DNA of 64,000 nucleotides, taken from DAOUKH01 sp965261455. Its GTDB lineage: Bacteria; Chloroflexota; Dehalococcoidia; SHYB01. The stretch covers positions 3,472,001-3,536,000 of the forward strand of contig OZ253453.1 in NCBI GenBank assembly GCA_965261455.1. Direction: 5' to 3'. Under the pieces are notes generated by a model that worked only from the letters and a program-made list of their open reading frames with translations, searched no databases and was not told the DNA's origin. Position numbers and translations under genes: made by a program. Below are positions 25,110 through 34,185 of the stretch, piece by piece. Within the stretch, counting starts at the first letter, position 1; the number at the start of each line of letters is the position of its first letter.

Positions 25110-26283
25110 GCGCCGGTCCGCTGCCCAGCAATCGGGCTTCGAGCCTGTCGTAGGTTGCTGAAGTGCTGATGTTCAGTAGAGACGCCGCTTCTCGATAGGG
25201 GACCTTCCCTTCGGCCACGGCGGTGAGCACGGTCATCGTGAAGGTGCGGCTATTCCGGCTCAGGACGTTGTTGTGGTAGTTGCCGCCACCATCTGTGCCC
25301 GCTTGCTGCAAGTCGTTTTTGAACTCGTTTAGCTTTTCGGCATAGGCGCTTGACTCAACCCGTCCATAGTCATACGCCGACCGCAGTATGACAAACCTAC
25401 TTACACGGTATTGACGCGATAGCTTCGCGATATTCTCGTCAAGCCCGATTGTGTCATCCCACCGCATGCTGAAGTTGTTCGGCGGAACGAGCACCTGAGC
25501 GGCAATCCGGTCGCATTGCCGCTCAGCGGGGTTGTTTTGTCGACTTGCACTTTTCGAATAGTCAGGGTTGGATATTCCGCTCTGGCCGATCCAGAGATGC
25601 GCCAATTCGTGAGCGAGCGTGAATATCTGCGCGGACTTTGCATCTTTGGAGTTAATGAAGACCAGTGGAGCAAGTGGATCGTTGATTGCAAACCCTCTGA
25701 ATTCACTCACATCTAGTGGCCTATGCGTGTTGTTGCCCACGATGCCACTTCGGAGAACTAGCACCCCGGCGTCTTCGGCCCGCCTTACAAACTCCGTTAG
25801 GAACTGCTCCCAATTTCCCGTATCGGCCCGCATGCGATCGTCAATACGCAATGCACTTGTGAGATCCGAAGCAACTACGGAAACCGGTTCGTTGAGGGTG
25901 TATTTACCAACAAACGGCAGCGACTCGGCACCCTTATCTTGTAGATACTCCCGGTACCAATCCTGTTTCCGAAGAGCATCTTCCAAAACTTCCAAGAAAT
26001 CAGGGCTTGGATGCTCTGACGTGTCGGGTAACAGGGTGCGCAGGTCGGGCAGAGGGAGCTCTTCGGATGGGGGCTGTGCAAGGAAGAGATAGCCAAACGG
26101 GACGTTCAACTTGTCAGCAATGCCACCCGCCTTCTTGAAGGTCGGGCGTGATTCGCCACGTTCCCAACGCTGCAGCGTTGGCGCTACGACCCCCAGCCTC
26201 TTGGCTGCGGACGGGATGTCAAGACCCATCCGCTGCCGTGCCCATGTAAGGATCTCCGGCGTTACAAACGCTTCAGTCGTCAT
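25102..26283 (-). CDS. XRE helix-turn-helix plus ImmA/IrrE metallopeptidase, antitoxin partner
   Basis: 393 residues. N-terminal XRE-type helix-turn-helix (LTWARQRMGLDIPSAAKRLG then APTLQRWERGESRPTF, residues about 13-50), a linker, and an ImmA/IrrE (DUF955) zincin domain with ALAHELAHLWIGQSG and ERQCDRIAAQVLVP. The C-terminal ~90 residues include a second helical region resembling a helix-turn-helix. Co-operonic with the DUF4411 gene, it is the likely antitoxin and autorepressor. AT-richer than the surrounding genes. Confidence 0.84.
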   Translation of the reverse strand: MTTEAFVTPEILTWARQRMGLDIPSAAKRLGVVAPTLQRWERGESRPTFKKAGGIADKLNVPFGYLFLAQPPSEELPLPDLRTLLPDTSEHPSPDFLEVLEDALRKQDWYREYLQDKGAESLPFVGKYTLNEPVSVVASDLTSALRIDDRMRADTGNWEQFLTEFVRRAEDAGVLVLRSGIVGNNTHRPLDVSEFRGFAINDPLAPLVFINSKDAKSAQIFTLAHELAHLWIGQSGISNPDYSKSASRQNNPAERQCDRIAAQVLVPPNNFSMRWDDTIGLDENIAKLSRQYRVSRFVILRSAYDYGRVESSAYAEKLNEFKNDLQQAGTDGGGNYHNNVLSRNSRTFTMTVLTAVAEGKVPYREAASLLNISTSATYDRLEARLLGSGPAHA

Positions 26284-26333
26284 GAATTACCATCGAGTTT
26301 CTTGGATGGCTTTTCCGCAGAGACCGGCCCCAC

Positions 26334-27479
26334 TTAGCCGCCGTTGAGGTTGAAGACCTTGACGGCGTTGTCGACGAGGACTTGGCGTCGCTCCGCTTCC
26401 GACCAATCGCCGATGGCGCGCTCGATGTACCACTGCGACTTGGGGAAGGTGCTCGTCGGGTGGGGGAAGTCGGACGACCACATGATGTTGTCCATCCCGA
26501 TGACGTCGCGCATGCGGAGGCCGACGGCCTCGAACCAGAAGTTGATGTAGCACTGACGGTGGAAGTAGTCGCTGGGCTTGATCTTCAGGCTGCCCCGCAC
26601 CTTGAGGTTCTGCGCCTCCCACTGATGGTCGGCGACTTCGAGGAGGTAGGGCGCCCAGCCCAAGCCGCTCTCGGACGAGACGACCTTGAGCGCGGGGAAG
26701 CGTTCGAGGATGCCGGAGAAGAGGATGGTGCTCATCACCATGATGTTCGCCGAGATCGTGCGGGTGGAGCCGTCGGAGAGCCTGGTGACGGCGTTGTGGC
26801 CCTCCCAGGGCGCGGGGAACGAGATGCCCTGGGCCCCGCCGGAGCCGATGTGAAAGTTGACCGACATTTTCGTCTCTTGCGCCGCGTCCCAGAGCGGGTC
26901 CCAGTAGGGGTCGCAGACGTCGGGGTAGCCGAACTGCTGAGGGAAGGCGATGGCGATGCCGTTCATCTTGCGCTCGACGGCGCGGCGCAGCTCGGCGACG
27001 GCGAGGTCGAGGTCCCACATGGGTAGCTGGGCGAGCGTGATGAATCGCCCAGGGTAGGGCTCGGCGTACTCCTCGACCTGGAAGTCGTTGTAGGCGCGGA
27101 TGCAGTCGAGGCGGAAGTCGGCGGGCCAGTCGGCGTTGTAGAAGGTGTTGCCGGCGATGCCGGCGACGTTGGCGAAGAAGGTGTGCACGTCCACGCCGTC
27201 CGCTTCCATGGCCTTCACCCGCTCGGCGGGGATGTAGGCTTTTGGGGGCATCTCGTCGAAGTTGACCGCGCTGGCGGTGCGGTCGGCCATGGTGGCGTGG
27301 ACGCTGCCCGGCCCCTTCACGGCGCGGGGTTCTCCGTTGATCCACCAGGTGTCACCGCCGTCGGCGTCGCGGACGACGTGGGGGATCTTGTCGCCCCACT
27401 TCGCCGCGCTCATCCGCGCCGTCCAAGTATCGGGCTTCTCTTGCAGGTGGTCGTCGGTCGAGATGCAGTTGTACCGCAT
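26334..27479 (-). CDS. Amidohydrolase-2 family protein
   Basis: 381 residues from MRYNCISTDDHLQEKPDTWT. The metal motif is TDDHLQE, followed by QLPMWDLDLAVAELRRAV, VNFHIGSGG, ESGLGWAPYLLEVADHQW and IMWSSDFPHPTSTFPKS. C-terminal VLVDNAVKVFNLNGG parallels the paralog ending at 24614, so the two enclose the DUF4411 module tail to tail. TATACT lies at 27580-27575 on the minus strand, about 95 bases upstream. Confidence 0.83.
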   Translation of the reverse strand: MRYNCISTDDHLQEKPDTWTARMSAAKWGDKIPHVVRDADGGDTWWINGEPRAVKGPGSVHATMADRTASAVNFDEMPPKAYIPAERVKAMEADGVDVHTFFANVAGIAGNTFYNADWPADFRLDCIRAYNDFQVEEYAEPYPGRFITLAQLPMWDLDLAVAELRRAVERKMNGIAIAFPQQFGYPDVCDPYWDPLWDAAQETKMSVNFHIGSGGAQGISFPAPWEGHNAVTRLSDGSTRTISANIMVMSTILFSGILERFPALKVVSSESGLGWAPYLLEVADHQWEAQNLKVRGSLKIKPSDYFHRQCYINFWFEAVGLRMRDVIGMDNIMWSSDFPHPTSTFPKSQWYIERAIGDWSEAERRQVLVDNAVKVFNLNGG

Positions 27480-27626
27480 CGTCTGCTCCTTCGCGTCTCT
27501 AGGGAATGCCGGAATTGTAGGAGTGCCCGCGGGCAGGGTCAAACGAGGCCGCCGGCGCGTGGGCGCGGGCGTGTAGTATAGGCAGCGCTACGAAACCGCG
27601 CCGCGCTCCGGCGCCCGGAGGGCCCC

Positions 27627-28499
27627 ATGCACATTGGACTCACCGCGGGTCTGCAGATCTTCTCCATGCCACCGTCCGACACGCTGAGCATCGCCCAGCG
27701 CGCTGAGGCCGCCGGCTTTGAATCGATATGGATACCGGACCATCCGGTTATCCCCGAGGCGATACCGCCGCAGTATCCCTACAACGACACCGGCGAGCCC
27801 CCGTTCAACAACAACTCGCCCTGGTTGGAGCCGACGTCTATGCTCACCTTCCTGGCGGCGGGAACGAAGACGCTCGGCCTCGGCACCGGCATCTACATCG
27901 TGCCGCTGCGCAATCCGCACCTGCTGGCGCGCAGCCTCTCGACGGTGGACTGGCTGTCGAACGGACGCCTGCTGCTCGGTGTGGGGGTCGGCTGGATGCC
28001 CGACGAGGCCGCCGCCACCGAGACCGACTTCGACAACCGGGGCAAGCGGACCGAAGAGATCCTGCACATCATGGTACGGCTGTGGACGGAGGACGTGGTC
28101 GAGCACACCGGCGCGTACTACTCCTTCGGCAGGGTGAAGCTGAACCCGAAGCCGGTGCGTAAGCCGCACCCGCCGATACTCTACGGCGGGCATACGCCCG
28201 TCGCGCTCCGCCGGGCGGCGCAGCTCTGCGACGGGTGGATCGGCATGGGCTACACGCCGGAGCAGTTGCCCGCCTACCTGGAACGGCTGACCGAGCTTCG
28301 GAAACGGCACGGCCGCGACGGAGAGGCGTTCGACATCACGGTGACGCCCGCCGTTCCCCCCACGCTCGACGCGGTCAAACGGTTCAAGGATCTCGGCGTG
28401 ACGCGCCTCAAGCTGACCCCATTCAAGCGGGACGCCGACGCCGCGGCCTGCCTCGAAGGCATCGACCGGTTCGGCGACGAGGTGATCGCGAGGCTCTAG
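27627..28499 (+). CDS. LLM-class F420-dependent oxidoreductase
   Basis: 290-residue luciferase-like monooxygenase: MHIGLTAGLQIFSMPPS, FESIWIPDHPVIPE, LGLGTGIYIVPLRNPHLLAR and LSNGRLLLGVGVGWMPDE, then YSFGRVKLNPKPVRKPHPPI, the signature of the probable F420-dependent group. Shorter than the paralogs at 45 and 48415. Starts at an ATG after GGAGGG. Confidence 0.88.
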   Translation: MHIGLTAGLQIFSMPPSDTLSIAQRAEAAGFESIWIPDHPVIPEAIPPQYPYNDTGEPPFNNNSPWLEPTSMLTFLAAGTKTLGLGTGIYIVPLRNPHLLARSLSTVDWLSNGRLLLGVGVGWMPDEAAATETDFDNRGKRTEEILHIMVRLWTEDVVEHTGAYYSFGRVKLNPKPVRKPHPPILYGGHTPVALRRAAQLCDGWIGMGYTPEQLPAYLERLTELRKRHGRDGEAFDITVTPAVPPTLDAVKRFKDLGVTRLKLTPFKRDADAAACLEGIDRFGDEVIARL

Positions 28500-28538
28500 C
28501 TTCCCGGCCCGGCGGCCCGGAGCCGGGGGGAGAACAAC

Positions 28539-28766
28539 GTGACTGGCTCTATCCGACTGTCACCCGAAACCGAGCAGCGGCTTGCCTTGCTGGCTTCGCA
28601 GACCGGGCGCACGAAGGCCTTCTACCTGCGTGAGCTCATTGGCCGTGGTCTTGAGGACATAGAAGACTACTACCTCGCCGCGGACGTTCTCGAACGTATC
28701 CGCAAAGGGCGGGAACAAGTACATGCCGCCGCGGATGCGAGGAAAGAGCTCGGTCTGGGCGATTGA
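28539..28766 (+). CDS. Ribbon-helix-helix antitoxin-like protein, no toxin beside it
   Basis: 75 residues. SIRLSPETEQRLALLASQTG then TKAFYLRELIGRGLEDIEDYY is a ribbon-helix-helix DNA-binding domain with the RelB/TraY-type linker, and the C-terminal helix would bind a RelE-family toxin. No toxin gene follows: the next gene is on the opposite strand 70 bases away. GGGGGAG lies upstream of the GTG start. Orphan antitoxin or a stand-alone regulator. Confidence 0.75.
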   Translation: MTGSIRLSPETEQRLALLASQTGRTKAFYLRELIGRGLEDIEDYYLAADVLERIRKGREQVHAAADARKELGLGD

Positions 28767-28836
28767 CTACATTGCGTTCGTGCCCTGCCGGCCGTGCTAC
28801 GCGGCCGCCGGCTGAGGCGCCACGCTCGTCCTGGGC

Positions 28837-29628
28837 TTAGAGCATGGTGAAGCCGCCGCTGACGCTGAAGGTCTGGCCGGTCACGAACGAGGCGGCGTCG
28901 GAGGAGAGGTAGAGGACGGCGTTGGCGGTGTCGTCGCCGTGGCCGAGCCGTCCCAGGGGGTAGTGCGCCGTGGCGCGTTGCATGCGGTAGTCGGGCGACC
29001 CGCGTTCCTCGCCGCGCCACGGTCCGGTCAGCGTCTCGATGTGCGTGCCCTCGGGCTGCGTCGCGCCGGTGCAGACGACGTTGACGCGCACGCCCTGCGG
29101 CGCGACTTCCTTGGCGATCGACTTGCAGGCGGCGATGACGGCCCCGCGAGCACCCGAGTAGACCGCGGCCTTGAACTCGCCCACCCGCCCAGCCTCGGAT
29201 GAGATGGCGACGATGTTGCCTGAGCCCTGGCGGACCATGTGCGGGAGGGCGGCGTGGATGGTGTTGAGCACGGCGATGAAGTTGCTGTGGACGATTTTGG
29301 TCCAGGTGTCAGGGTCGTTGTTAATGAAGAAGGCGCGGCCCGCCCAGTGCGCCATGGCGGTGACGAGGACGTCGAGGCGCCCCGTCGCCTCGACGGCGCG
29401 GTCAATGACCACCTGGGCCTCGGCGCGCGAGGCGGCGCCGGCGTGGATGGTGGTGATGGCGAGGCCGGCGGCTTCGACGTCCCGCCGGACGGACTCGAGC
29501 ATGGTCTCGTCCTCGGCGGAGAGAAAGACGCGGGAGCCCTCGGCGGTGTAGAGCAAGGCCAGCGAGCGTCCGAGCTTCGAGCCGCCGCCGGCGATGACGA
29601 CGGTCTTGTCTTCAAGTCCTAGGCGCAT
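28837..29628 (-). CDS. SDR family oxidoreductase with altered catalytic motif
   Basis: 263 residues. VVIAGGGSKLGRSLALLYTA is a variant cofactor loop, and AISSEAGRVGEFKAAVYSGA is the catalytic region. The usual Y-x-x-x-K reads Y-S-G-A-R, Lys replaced by Arg, so classical SDR catalysis may be lost or altered. C-terminal FVTGQTFSVSGGFTML is normal. Otherwise full length. Confidence 0.82.
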   Translation of the reverse strand: MRLGLEDKTVVIAGGGSKLGRSLALLYTAEGSRVFLSAEDETMLESVRRDVEAAGLAITTIHAGAASRAEAQVVIDRAVEATGRLDVLVTAMAHWAGRAFFINNDPDTWTKIVHSNFIAVLNTIHAALPHMVRQGSGNIVAISSEAGRVGEFKAAVYSGARGAVIAACKSIAKEVAPQGVRVNVVCTGATQPEGTHIETLTGPWRGEERGSPDYRMQRATAHYPLGRLGHGDDTANAVLYLSSDAASFVTGQTFSVSGGFTML

Positions 29629-29778
29629 GGTTGGGAGAGTCGGCGTTGCCCGGCAGCCCGGGCCCGTTTGACGCTAGGCCGCGGGGCGCGGCGTGTCAAG
29701 CGCGGCGCTTCGGCGCACCACAAAGAGAGAGGCGGCCCCTGGGGACCGCCTCTCCTTGCGAGTCTGTCTGTTGGCGGG

Positions 29779-31806
29779 TCAGTTACTTCCGGGGACGTAG
29801 TTCGGCGAGCCGCCGTCGGTCTTGTCGCCGAAAGGCGTGAAGTCCCGGTCGATCCAGAGTTGCTCCATGTCCTCGACGACGTCGGCGACGGTGCAGCACT
29901 GGGTCAGCGGCATGTTGCGCAACGAGGGCCACCAGGAGTGGAAGCGCTTGGTGCGGAAGAGGGGGACGAAGATGCGGCGTTCGAGCAAGTCGATCTGGAT
30001 CTCCTCGGCGATGGCCAACTGTTCGTCGAAGGTCCGGGCTTGGAGGAAGTCTACCCAAAGCTGACCGACTGGGCCGAGGTCCCAGTGCTCGGTGAAGTAC
30101 CCCTCGTCGTTGAACGTCGGGCCGTACTGGAGGCGCATGTTGGCGCCGGGGAAGGGGGAGCCCGAGAAGAGGAAGAACCAGCCCACGTCCCAGTTCTTGG
30201 TGCGCAGCTCGTCGAAGTCGCTCGAGCCGGGGATCACGAGACCCTCGCCGGTGGGCACGACCCAGATGTCGGCCAGGGAGTCGATGGCGATCTGCATGGC
30301 CTCCTGGGAGGAGAGGCGGGCGACGAACCGCAGCTCAAGCGGATTGTCGGGGCTGAAGCCGGCGGCTCTCATGAGCTGACGGGCGGCGAGGACGTCGCGG
30401 GCGCGGTCGACCTGGTTATCGGCGTAGCCGGGGCGGCCCTCGAACATCTGTCGAGGCAGGGCCCAGGCGCCGTTCAACTCGGCGGGGATACCGACGCCGT
30501 GGAGGACGATGGCGGTCTCCGGGCCGTAGGCGAGGTCGCGGACGGCGAACCGGTCGACGGCGATGTCGATGGCTTCACGGACACGGGGGTCCCTGAGGGC
30601 CGGGTTGCGGTTGTTGAGGAACAAGGAGTTCAAGGTGGACGCCATGTTCGCATGTTGCCAACCGGGGATGGAGTTGGTCAGCTCGGCGTTTCGTCCCGCC
30701 AAACGGTTGGTGACGACGGGCCGCTGCCAGAGGACGTTGCCCGAGGTGAAGGCGCCGATGATCGCGGTGGTGTCCGAGATGATGAAGATCTCGATGGCGT
30801 CGAGGTAGGGGATCTGCCGCCCCGCGGCGTCGGTCTTCCAATGGTCGGGGCTGGCTTCCATGGCGAACTTCACGTCCGCCTCGGAGGAGACGAAGCGGAA
30901 GGGCCCGGTACCGTTGCCCTTCTCGTTGACATCGCCTGGCCTGACGTCGGAGGGGAGGATGTAGAGCGTCCGAGTGAGTTCGAGGAGCTGGTTGAAGAAC
31001 GCGCTGCTGAACTCCTTGAGGCGAATTTCGACGGTGGTGTCGTCGATGGCGACGGCCGCGTCGACGACGGCCATGGCGGCGGCGTTCCCCGGGTCACGGA
31101 GCCTCGAAGGGGCGCCGCCGTCGCCTTCCGTCTGACTCTCATACTTCTCGGCGTTCTTCATCCGGTCCATGCTGTAGACGACATCTTCGGCGGTAAAGGC
31201 GGAACCGTCGTGGAACGTGACGCCCTCGCGGAGTTTGAAGGAGTAGACCTTCCCGTCGGAGCTCAGGGACCATTCCGTCGCGAGGTCGGGGACGGCGCTC
31301 GCCCCGTCGAATTTGCTCGGTTCGATGAGCTTGTCGTACATGGGGCGGATGGGGGTGACGATGCCGGTGCTGATCCGCAGGAATGGATCGAGGCCGCGGG
31401 CGTTCAGTTGCTGCACCGCGGTGAGGGTGCCGCCGCGGATGGGATCGACGCCGGGAACCGCGGTGGGCACCGGCACGGGCGTGGCGGTGGGGGCGCGGGT
31501 CGGGGGTACGGCGGTGGGCGTGGCCCCGGGCATGGAGGTGGCCGCTGGCATGGCGGTAGCCGCGGGCATGGCGGTGGCCGCTGGCATGGAGGTAGCCCCG
31601 GGCATGGCGGTGGCCGCTGGCATGGCGGTAGCCGCGGGCATGGCGGTAGCCGCGGGCATAGCGGTAGCCGGCGCGGCCGTCGGCTGCGGCGCGGCCGTGG
31701 GTTGGGGTGCCTCGGTGGGATCGCCGCCGCCGCACGAGGCGACGATCAGCAGCATGACCCCGAGCGCGGCGACAAACGAGAAGAGTCTGCGGTGCCGTGT
31801 GAGCAT
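29779..31806 (-). CDS. ABC transporter substrate-binding lipoprotein, peptide/nickel type
   Basis: 675 residues from MLTRHRRLFSFVAALGVMLL, a signal peptide ending in the lipobox VASC with Cys25. A long Ala/Thr/Met/Pro linker (about 30-115), built of ATAMPA-like hexapeptides from an 18-bp DNA repeat, tethers the SBP_bac_5 domain: GGTLTAVQQLNARGLDPFLR, YSFKLREGVTFHDGSAFTAEDVVYSM and WHHRDF-like C-terminal strands. The two permeases are divergently encoded next door; no ATPase gene is in the window. TCAGGAGG precedes the start. Substrate unknown, probably oligopeptides. Confidence 0.9.
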   Translation of the reverse strand: MLTRHRRLFSFVAALGVMLLIVASCGGGDPTEAPQPTAAPQPTAAPATAMPAATAMPAATAMPAATAMPGATSMPAATAMPAATAMPAATSMPGATPTAVPPTRAPTATPVPVPTAVPGVDPIRGGTLTAVQQLNARGLDPFLRISTGIVTPIRPMYDKLIEPSKFDGASAVPDLATEWSLSSDGKVYSFKLREGVTFHDGSAFTAEDVVYSMDRMKNAEKYESQTEGDGGAPSRLRDPGNAAAMAVVDAAVAIDDTTVEIRLKEFSSAFFNQLLELTRTLYILPSDVRPGDVNEKGNGTGPFRFVSSEADVKFAMEASPDHWKTDAAGRQIPYLDAIEIFIISDTTAIIGAFTSGNVLWQRPVVTNRLAGRNAELTNSIPGWQHANMASTLNSLFLNNRNPALRDPRVREAIDIAVDRFAVRDLAYGPETAIVLHGVGIPAELNGAWALPRQMFEGRPGYADNQVDRARDVLAARQLMRAAGFSPDNPLELRFVARLSSQEAMQIAIDSLADIWVVPTGEGLVIPGSSDFDELRTKNWDVGWFFLFSGSPFPGANMRLQYGPTFNDEGYFTEHWDLGPVGQLWVDFLQARTFDEQLAIAEEIQIDLLERRIFVPLFRTKRFHSWWPSLRNMPLTQCCTVADVVEDMEQLWIDRDFTPFGDKTDGGSPNYVPGSN
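31529..31672. repeat. 18-bp tandem repeat inside the lipoprotein linker
   Basis: Eight consecutive 18-base units of the form GGCATGGCGGTAGCCGCG (plus strand) with a few substitutions, mainly GCGG/GAGG, GTAG/GTGG and the last three bases. All in frame, encoding six-residue steps of the lipoprotein linker. A partial unit precedes it at about 31518. The length should vary by slippage without breaking the frame. Confidence 0.88.
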
Positions 31807-31959
31807 TCTTGCCTCCTGATAAGGGGCGCCTTCAAAGCGCGTCCTCTGAAGTCTCACCCGCGAGGACGCGCAGAACGCCCGCAGTCGGCACGATAGCAGG
31901 GGGCTTTCGCTTCTGTCAATGCGCGTAGGCGCAGCCCGCGGAGGGCGAAATCGGCATGC

Positions 31960-31988
31960 TTGACGCTCCCAGAGGGGCGTACTACAGT
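31960..31988 (+). promoter_or_regulatory. Candidate sigma-70 promoter of the permease operon
   Basis: TTGACG (31960-31965) and TACAGT (31983-31988) with 17-base spacing, in the 283-base divergent region between the lipoprotein and the first permease, about 100 bases ahead of the ATG at 32090. This is the best-spaced promoter seen in the window. Confidence 0.5.
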
Positions 31989-32089
31989 TCGCGCACGCTC
32001 ACGCGCCGGCGGAGCGCGCCCGCGGCCCAGGCGTCTATCCGACTAGGTTTGGAAGGAGTGCGCCTCACCGGCGCTCCGGTTCCCGCCTC

Positions 32090-33058
32090 ATGCAGAAGTA
32101 CATCGCCCGCCGGCTCCTGCTTTTCGTTCCAACGCTCTTCCTTGCGTCGGTGCTGGTCTTCCTCATCGTGCGGGTCGCGCCCGGCGATCCGGTGGACACG
32201 TTCTTTGGGACCGACCCCACGCTCGACGCGGGGGTCTCGTTCTCGCAGGAGCAGCGCGACGCGCTCCGGGAGGAGCTGGACCTCGACCACAACGTCGTGG
32301 TGCAGTACGGCCTCTGGGTGGCGGACGTCTTCACGCTGAACCCAGGAGAGTCGTTCCGCACCCAGGAAGAGGTCCTCGACGTGGTGAAGTCGTCGCTGCC
32401 GCTGACCCTGGAGCTTGCCTTTGCGACCATGATCATCGCGGTGTTGGTGGCGCTACCCTTGGGGATCATCAGCGCGATACGTCAGGACACCTGGCTCGAC
32501 TACGGGTTGCGGGTCTTCAGCATCGGCTTTCTGGCGATGCCGATTTTCTGGACGGGGATCATCGCCTTGGTGATCGCCTTCGAGACGTTCAGATGGGGGC
32601 CGCCGGTGGACTACGCCGACATCTGGGAGGACCCGTGGCTCAATATAAGGAAGCTGTGGCTGCCGGTGTTGATTCTGGCGCTCAACTCGGCGGCGGTGCT
32701 CGCCCGGATGCTGCGCTCCGCCACCCTGGAAGTGCTGCGCCAGGACTACGTGCGCACGGCCTTCGCCAAGGGCCTGCGGGAACGGACGGTGGTGGCGCGG
32801 CACGTGGTGAAGAACTCGCTGCTGCCCGTGGTAACGGTGGCGGGTATCCAGTTCGCGGTTCTCTTCAGCGGCACGGTCATTACCGAGCAGCTCTTCAACC
32901 TCCCTGGCGTGGGCAAGAAGCTGATCCTGTCTCTTGATACCAACGACTTCCCCATCATCCAGTTCGTGGTGGTGCTGGTGGCGCTGTTCGTCACCATCAT
33001 CAACCTTCTGGTGGACTTGCTCTACGGCTACCTCGACCCTCGGATTCGGTACGAATAG
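32090..33058 (+). CDS. ABC transporter permease, DppB/OppB type
   Basis: 322 residues. MQKYIARRLLLFVPTLFLAS is the standard first transmembrane segment, RVAPGDPVDTFFG follows, and the permease EAA-like loop reads YVRTAFAKGLRERTVVARHV with the conserved Ala and Gly. Six predicted helices, ending LLYGYLDPRIRYE. An AAGGAG site lies about 35 bases upstream rather than adjacent, so a short leader frame is possible. Partner of the permease 12 bases downstream. Confidence 0.9.
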   Translation: MQKYIARRLLLFVPTLFLASVLVFLIVRVAPGDPVDTFFGTDPTLDAGVSFSQEQRDALREELDLDHNVVVQYGLWVADVFTLNPGESFRTQEEVLDVVKSSLPLTLELAFATMIIAVLVALPLGIISAIRQDTWLDYGLRVFSIGFLAMPIFWTGIIALVIAFETFRWGPPVDYADIWEDPWLNIRKLWLPVLILALNSAAVLARMLRSATLEVLRQDYVRTAFAKGLRERTVVARHVVKNSLLPVVTVAGIQFAVLFSGTVITEQLFNLPGVGKKLILSLDTNDFPIIQFVVVLVALFVTIINLLVDLLYGYLDPRIRYE

Positions 33059-33070
33059 GCGCGCCGCCCC

Positions 33071-34084
33071 ATGACGATGAAGGCACCGCTGCAAGAACAG
33101 GCCCGCCACCCCGCGGCGTGGGCGCTCGACCGGGCGCGCACGCTGCCGGCGTCCCTGTGGGGCTTTTCCCGAAGCAAGCCGCTGGGCGGCATCGGCTTGG
33201 CCATCCTGGTAGGCTTGGTCCTAATAGGGATCTTCCGAGGTGTCATCGCGCCCTACGATCCGGAGCGGGTGTTCAACCAGACGACGGAGACGGCGGACAA
33301 GCCGGCGGAGACCCTGCGCCTCCGCGGCCCCTTCACCAGCGGCACGGTGTCCGAGATACCGGACGACGCGGTCACGGTCGACGACATCATCGTCGAGGAC
33401 GTCTTCTTCTTGCTGGGAACGGACCAGCTGAGCAAGGACGTCTTCAGCCGGCTGGTACACGGGGCGTGGACGGCGACCAAGCTCTCCCTGAGCGCCGTCG
33501 TGCTGGCGACTCTGGCCGGTTCGCTAGTCGGCCTGCTGAGCGGCTATTACGGGGGGAGGCTCGATCTGTTCGCGCAGCGCGTTGTCGACGCCTGGCTCTC
33601 GATACCGGGGCTGATCCTGGCGATCGCCATCGTCGGCGGCATCGGGGCGAGCACGCTCACGATCATCATTGCTATTTCCTCCTTCCTCTGGCCGGCGACC
33701 TCACGCGTCATCCGGTCGGTCACGCTCAGCGTGAAGGAGTCGCAGTACGTGGAGGCGGCGCGTGCGCTGGGGGCCGGCGACGTGCGCATCATGCTCCGCC
33801 ACGTGCTCCCGCAGACGATGGCGCCCCTGATGATCATGGCCTCCTCCATCGTGGGCATCGCCATCACCGTGGAGGCGGCGCTGGCCTTCCTTGGAGTCGG
33901 CATTCCGCCGGGGCAGGCCTCGTGGGGGCAGATGCTTTCGGGCCAAGTGGTGACGCACGCCCGCACCGAGCCGCTGCTCGTCGTCTGGCCCGGACTGGTA
34001 ATCACCGCCGCCGTGTTCGGGGCCAACCTGCTCGGCGACTCGCTCCGCGACGTGCTCGACCCCAGGCTCCGCGGCGCCCAATAG
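33071..34084 (+). CDS. ABC transporter permease, DppC/OppC type
   Basis: 337 residues. Cytoplasmic N-terminus, first helix GGIGLAILVGLVLIGIFRG, a periplasmic loop (about 60-125), GTDQLSKDVFSRLVHGAWTA typical of DppC, and the cytoplasmic loop YVEAARALGAGDVRIMLRHV. C-terminal LGDSLRDVLDPRLRGAQ is diagnostic. The periplasmic loop is longer than in E. coli DppC. Second gene of the operon; ATPase subunits must be elsewhere. Confidence 0.9.
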   Translation: MTMKAPLQEQARHPAAWALDRARTLPASLWGFSRSKPLGGIGLAILVGLVLIGIFRGVIAPYDPERVFNQTTETADKPAETLRLRGPFTSGTVSEIPDDAVTVDDIIVEDVFFLLGTDQLSKDVFSRLVHGAWTATKLSLSAVVLATLAGSLVGLLSGYYGGRLDLFAQRVVDAWLSIPGLILAIAIVGGIGASTLTIIIAISSFLWPATSRVIRSVTLSVKESQYVEAARALGAGDVRIMLRHVLPQTMAPLMIMASSIVGIAITVEAALAFLGVGIPPGQASWGQMLSGQVVTHARTEPLLVVWPGLVITAAVFGANLLGDSLRDVLDPRLRGAQ

Positions 34085-34185
34085 CCTGCTGACCGTTGCG
34101 GGGCCATCGGGTACAATTCCGTAAGCGAATGACCGGTCGCGCAAGAGTGGCGGAGCGGCGGGCGGGCCGCCGGAAGGGGACTCGG

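Noticed and set aside
28767..28836. Vestigial RelE-type toxin after the orphan antitoxin
   Set aside because: A frame reading VWAIDYIAF follows the antitoxin but stops within about 20 residues. This is too short and too weakly similar to call.
29668..31896. Long plus-strand open frame over the lipoprotein gene
   Set aside because: It is the antisense shadow of a clear lipoprotein gene, with Gly/Arg/Val-rich filler and no motifs; GC-rich third positions create such frames.
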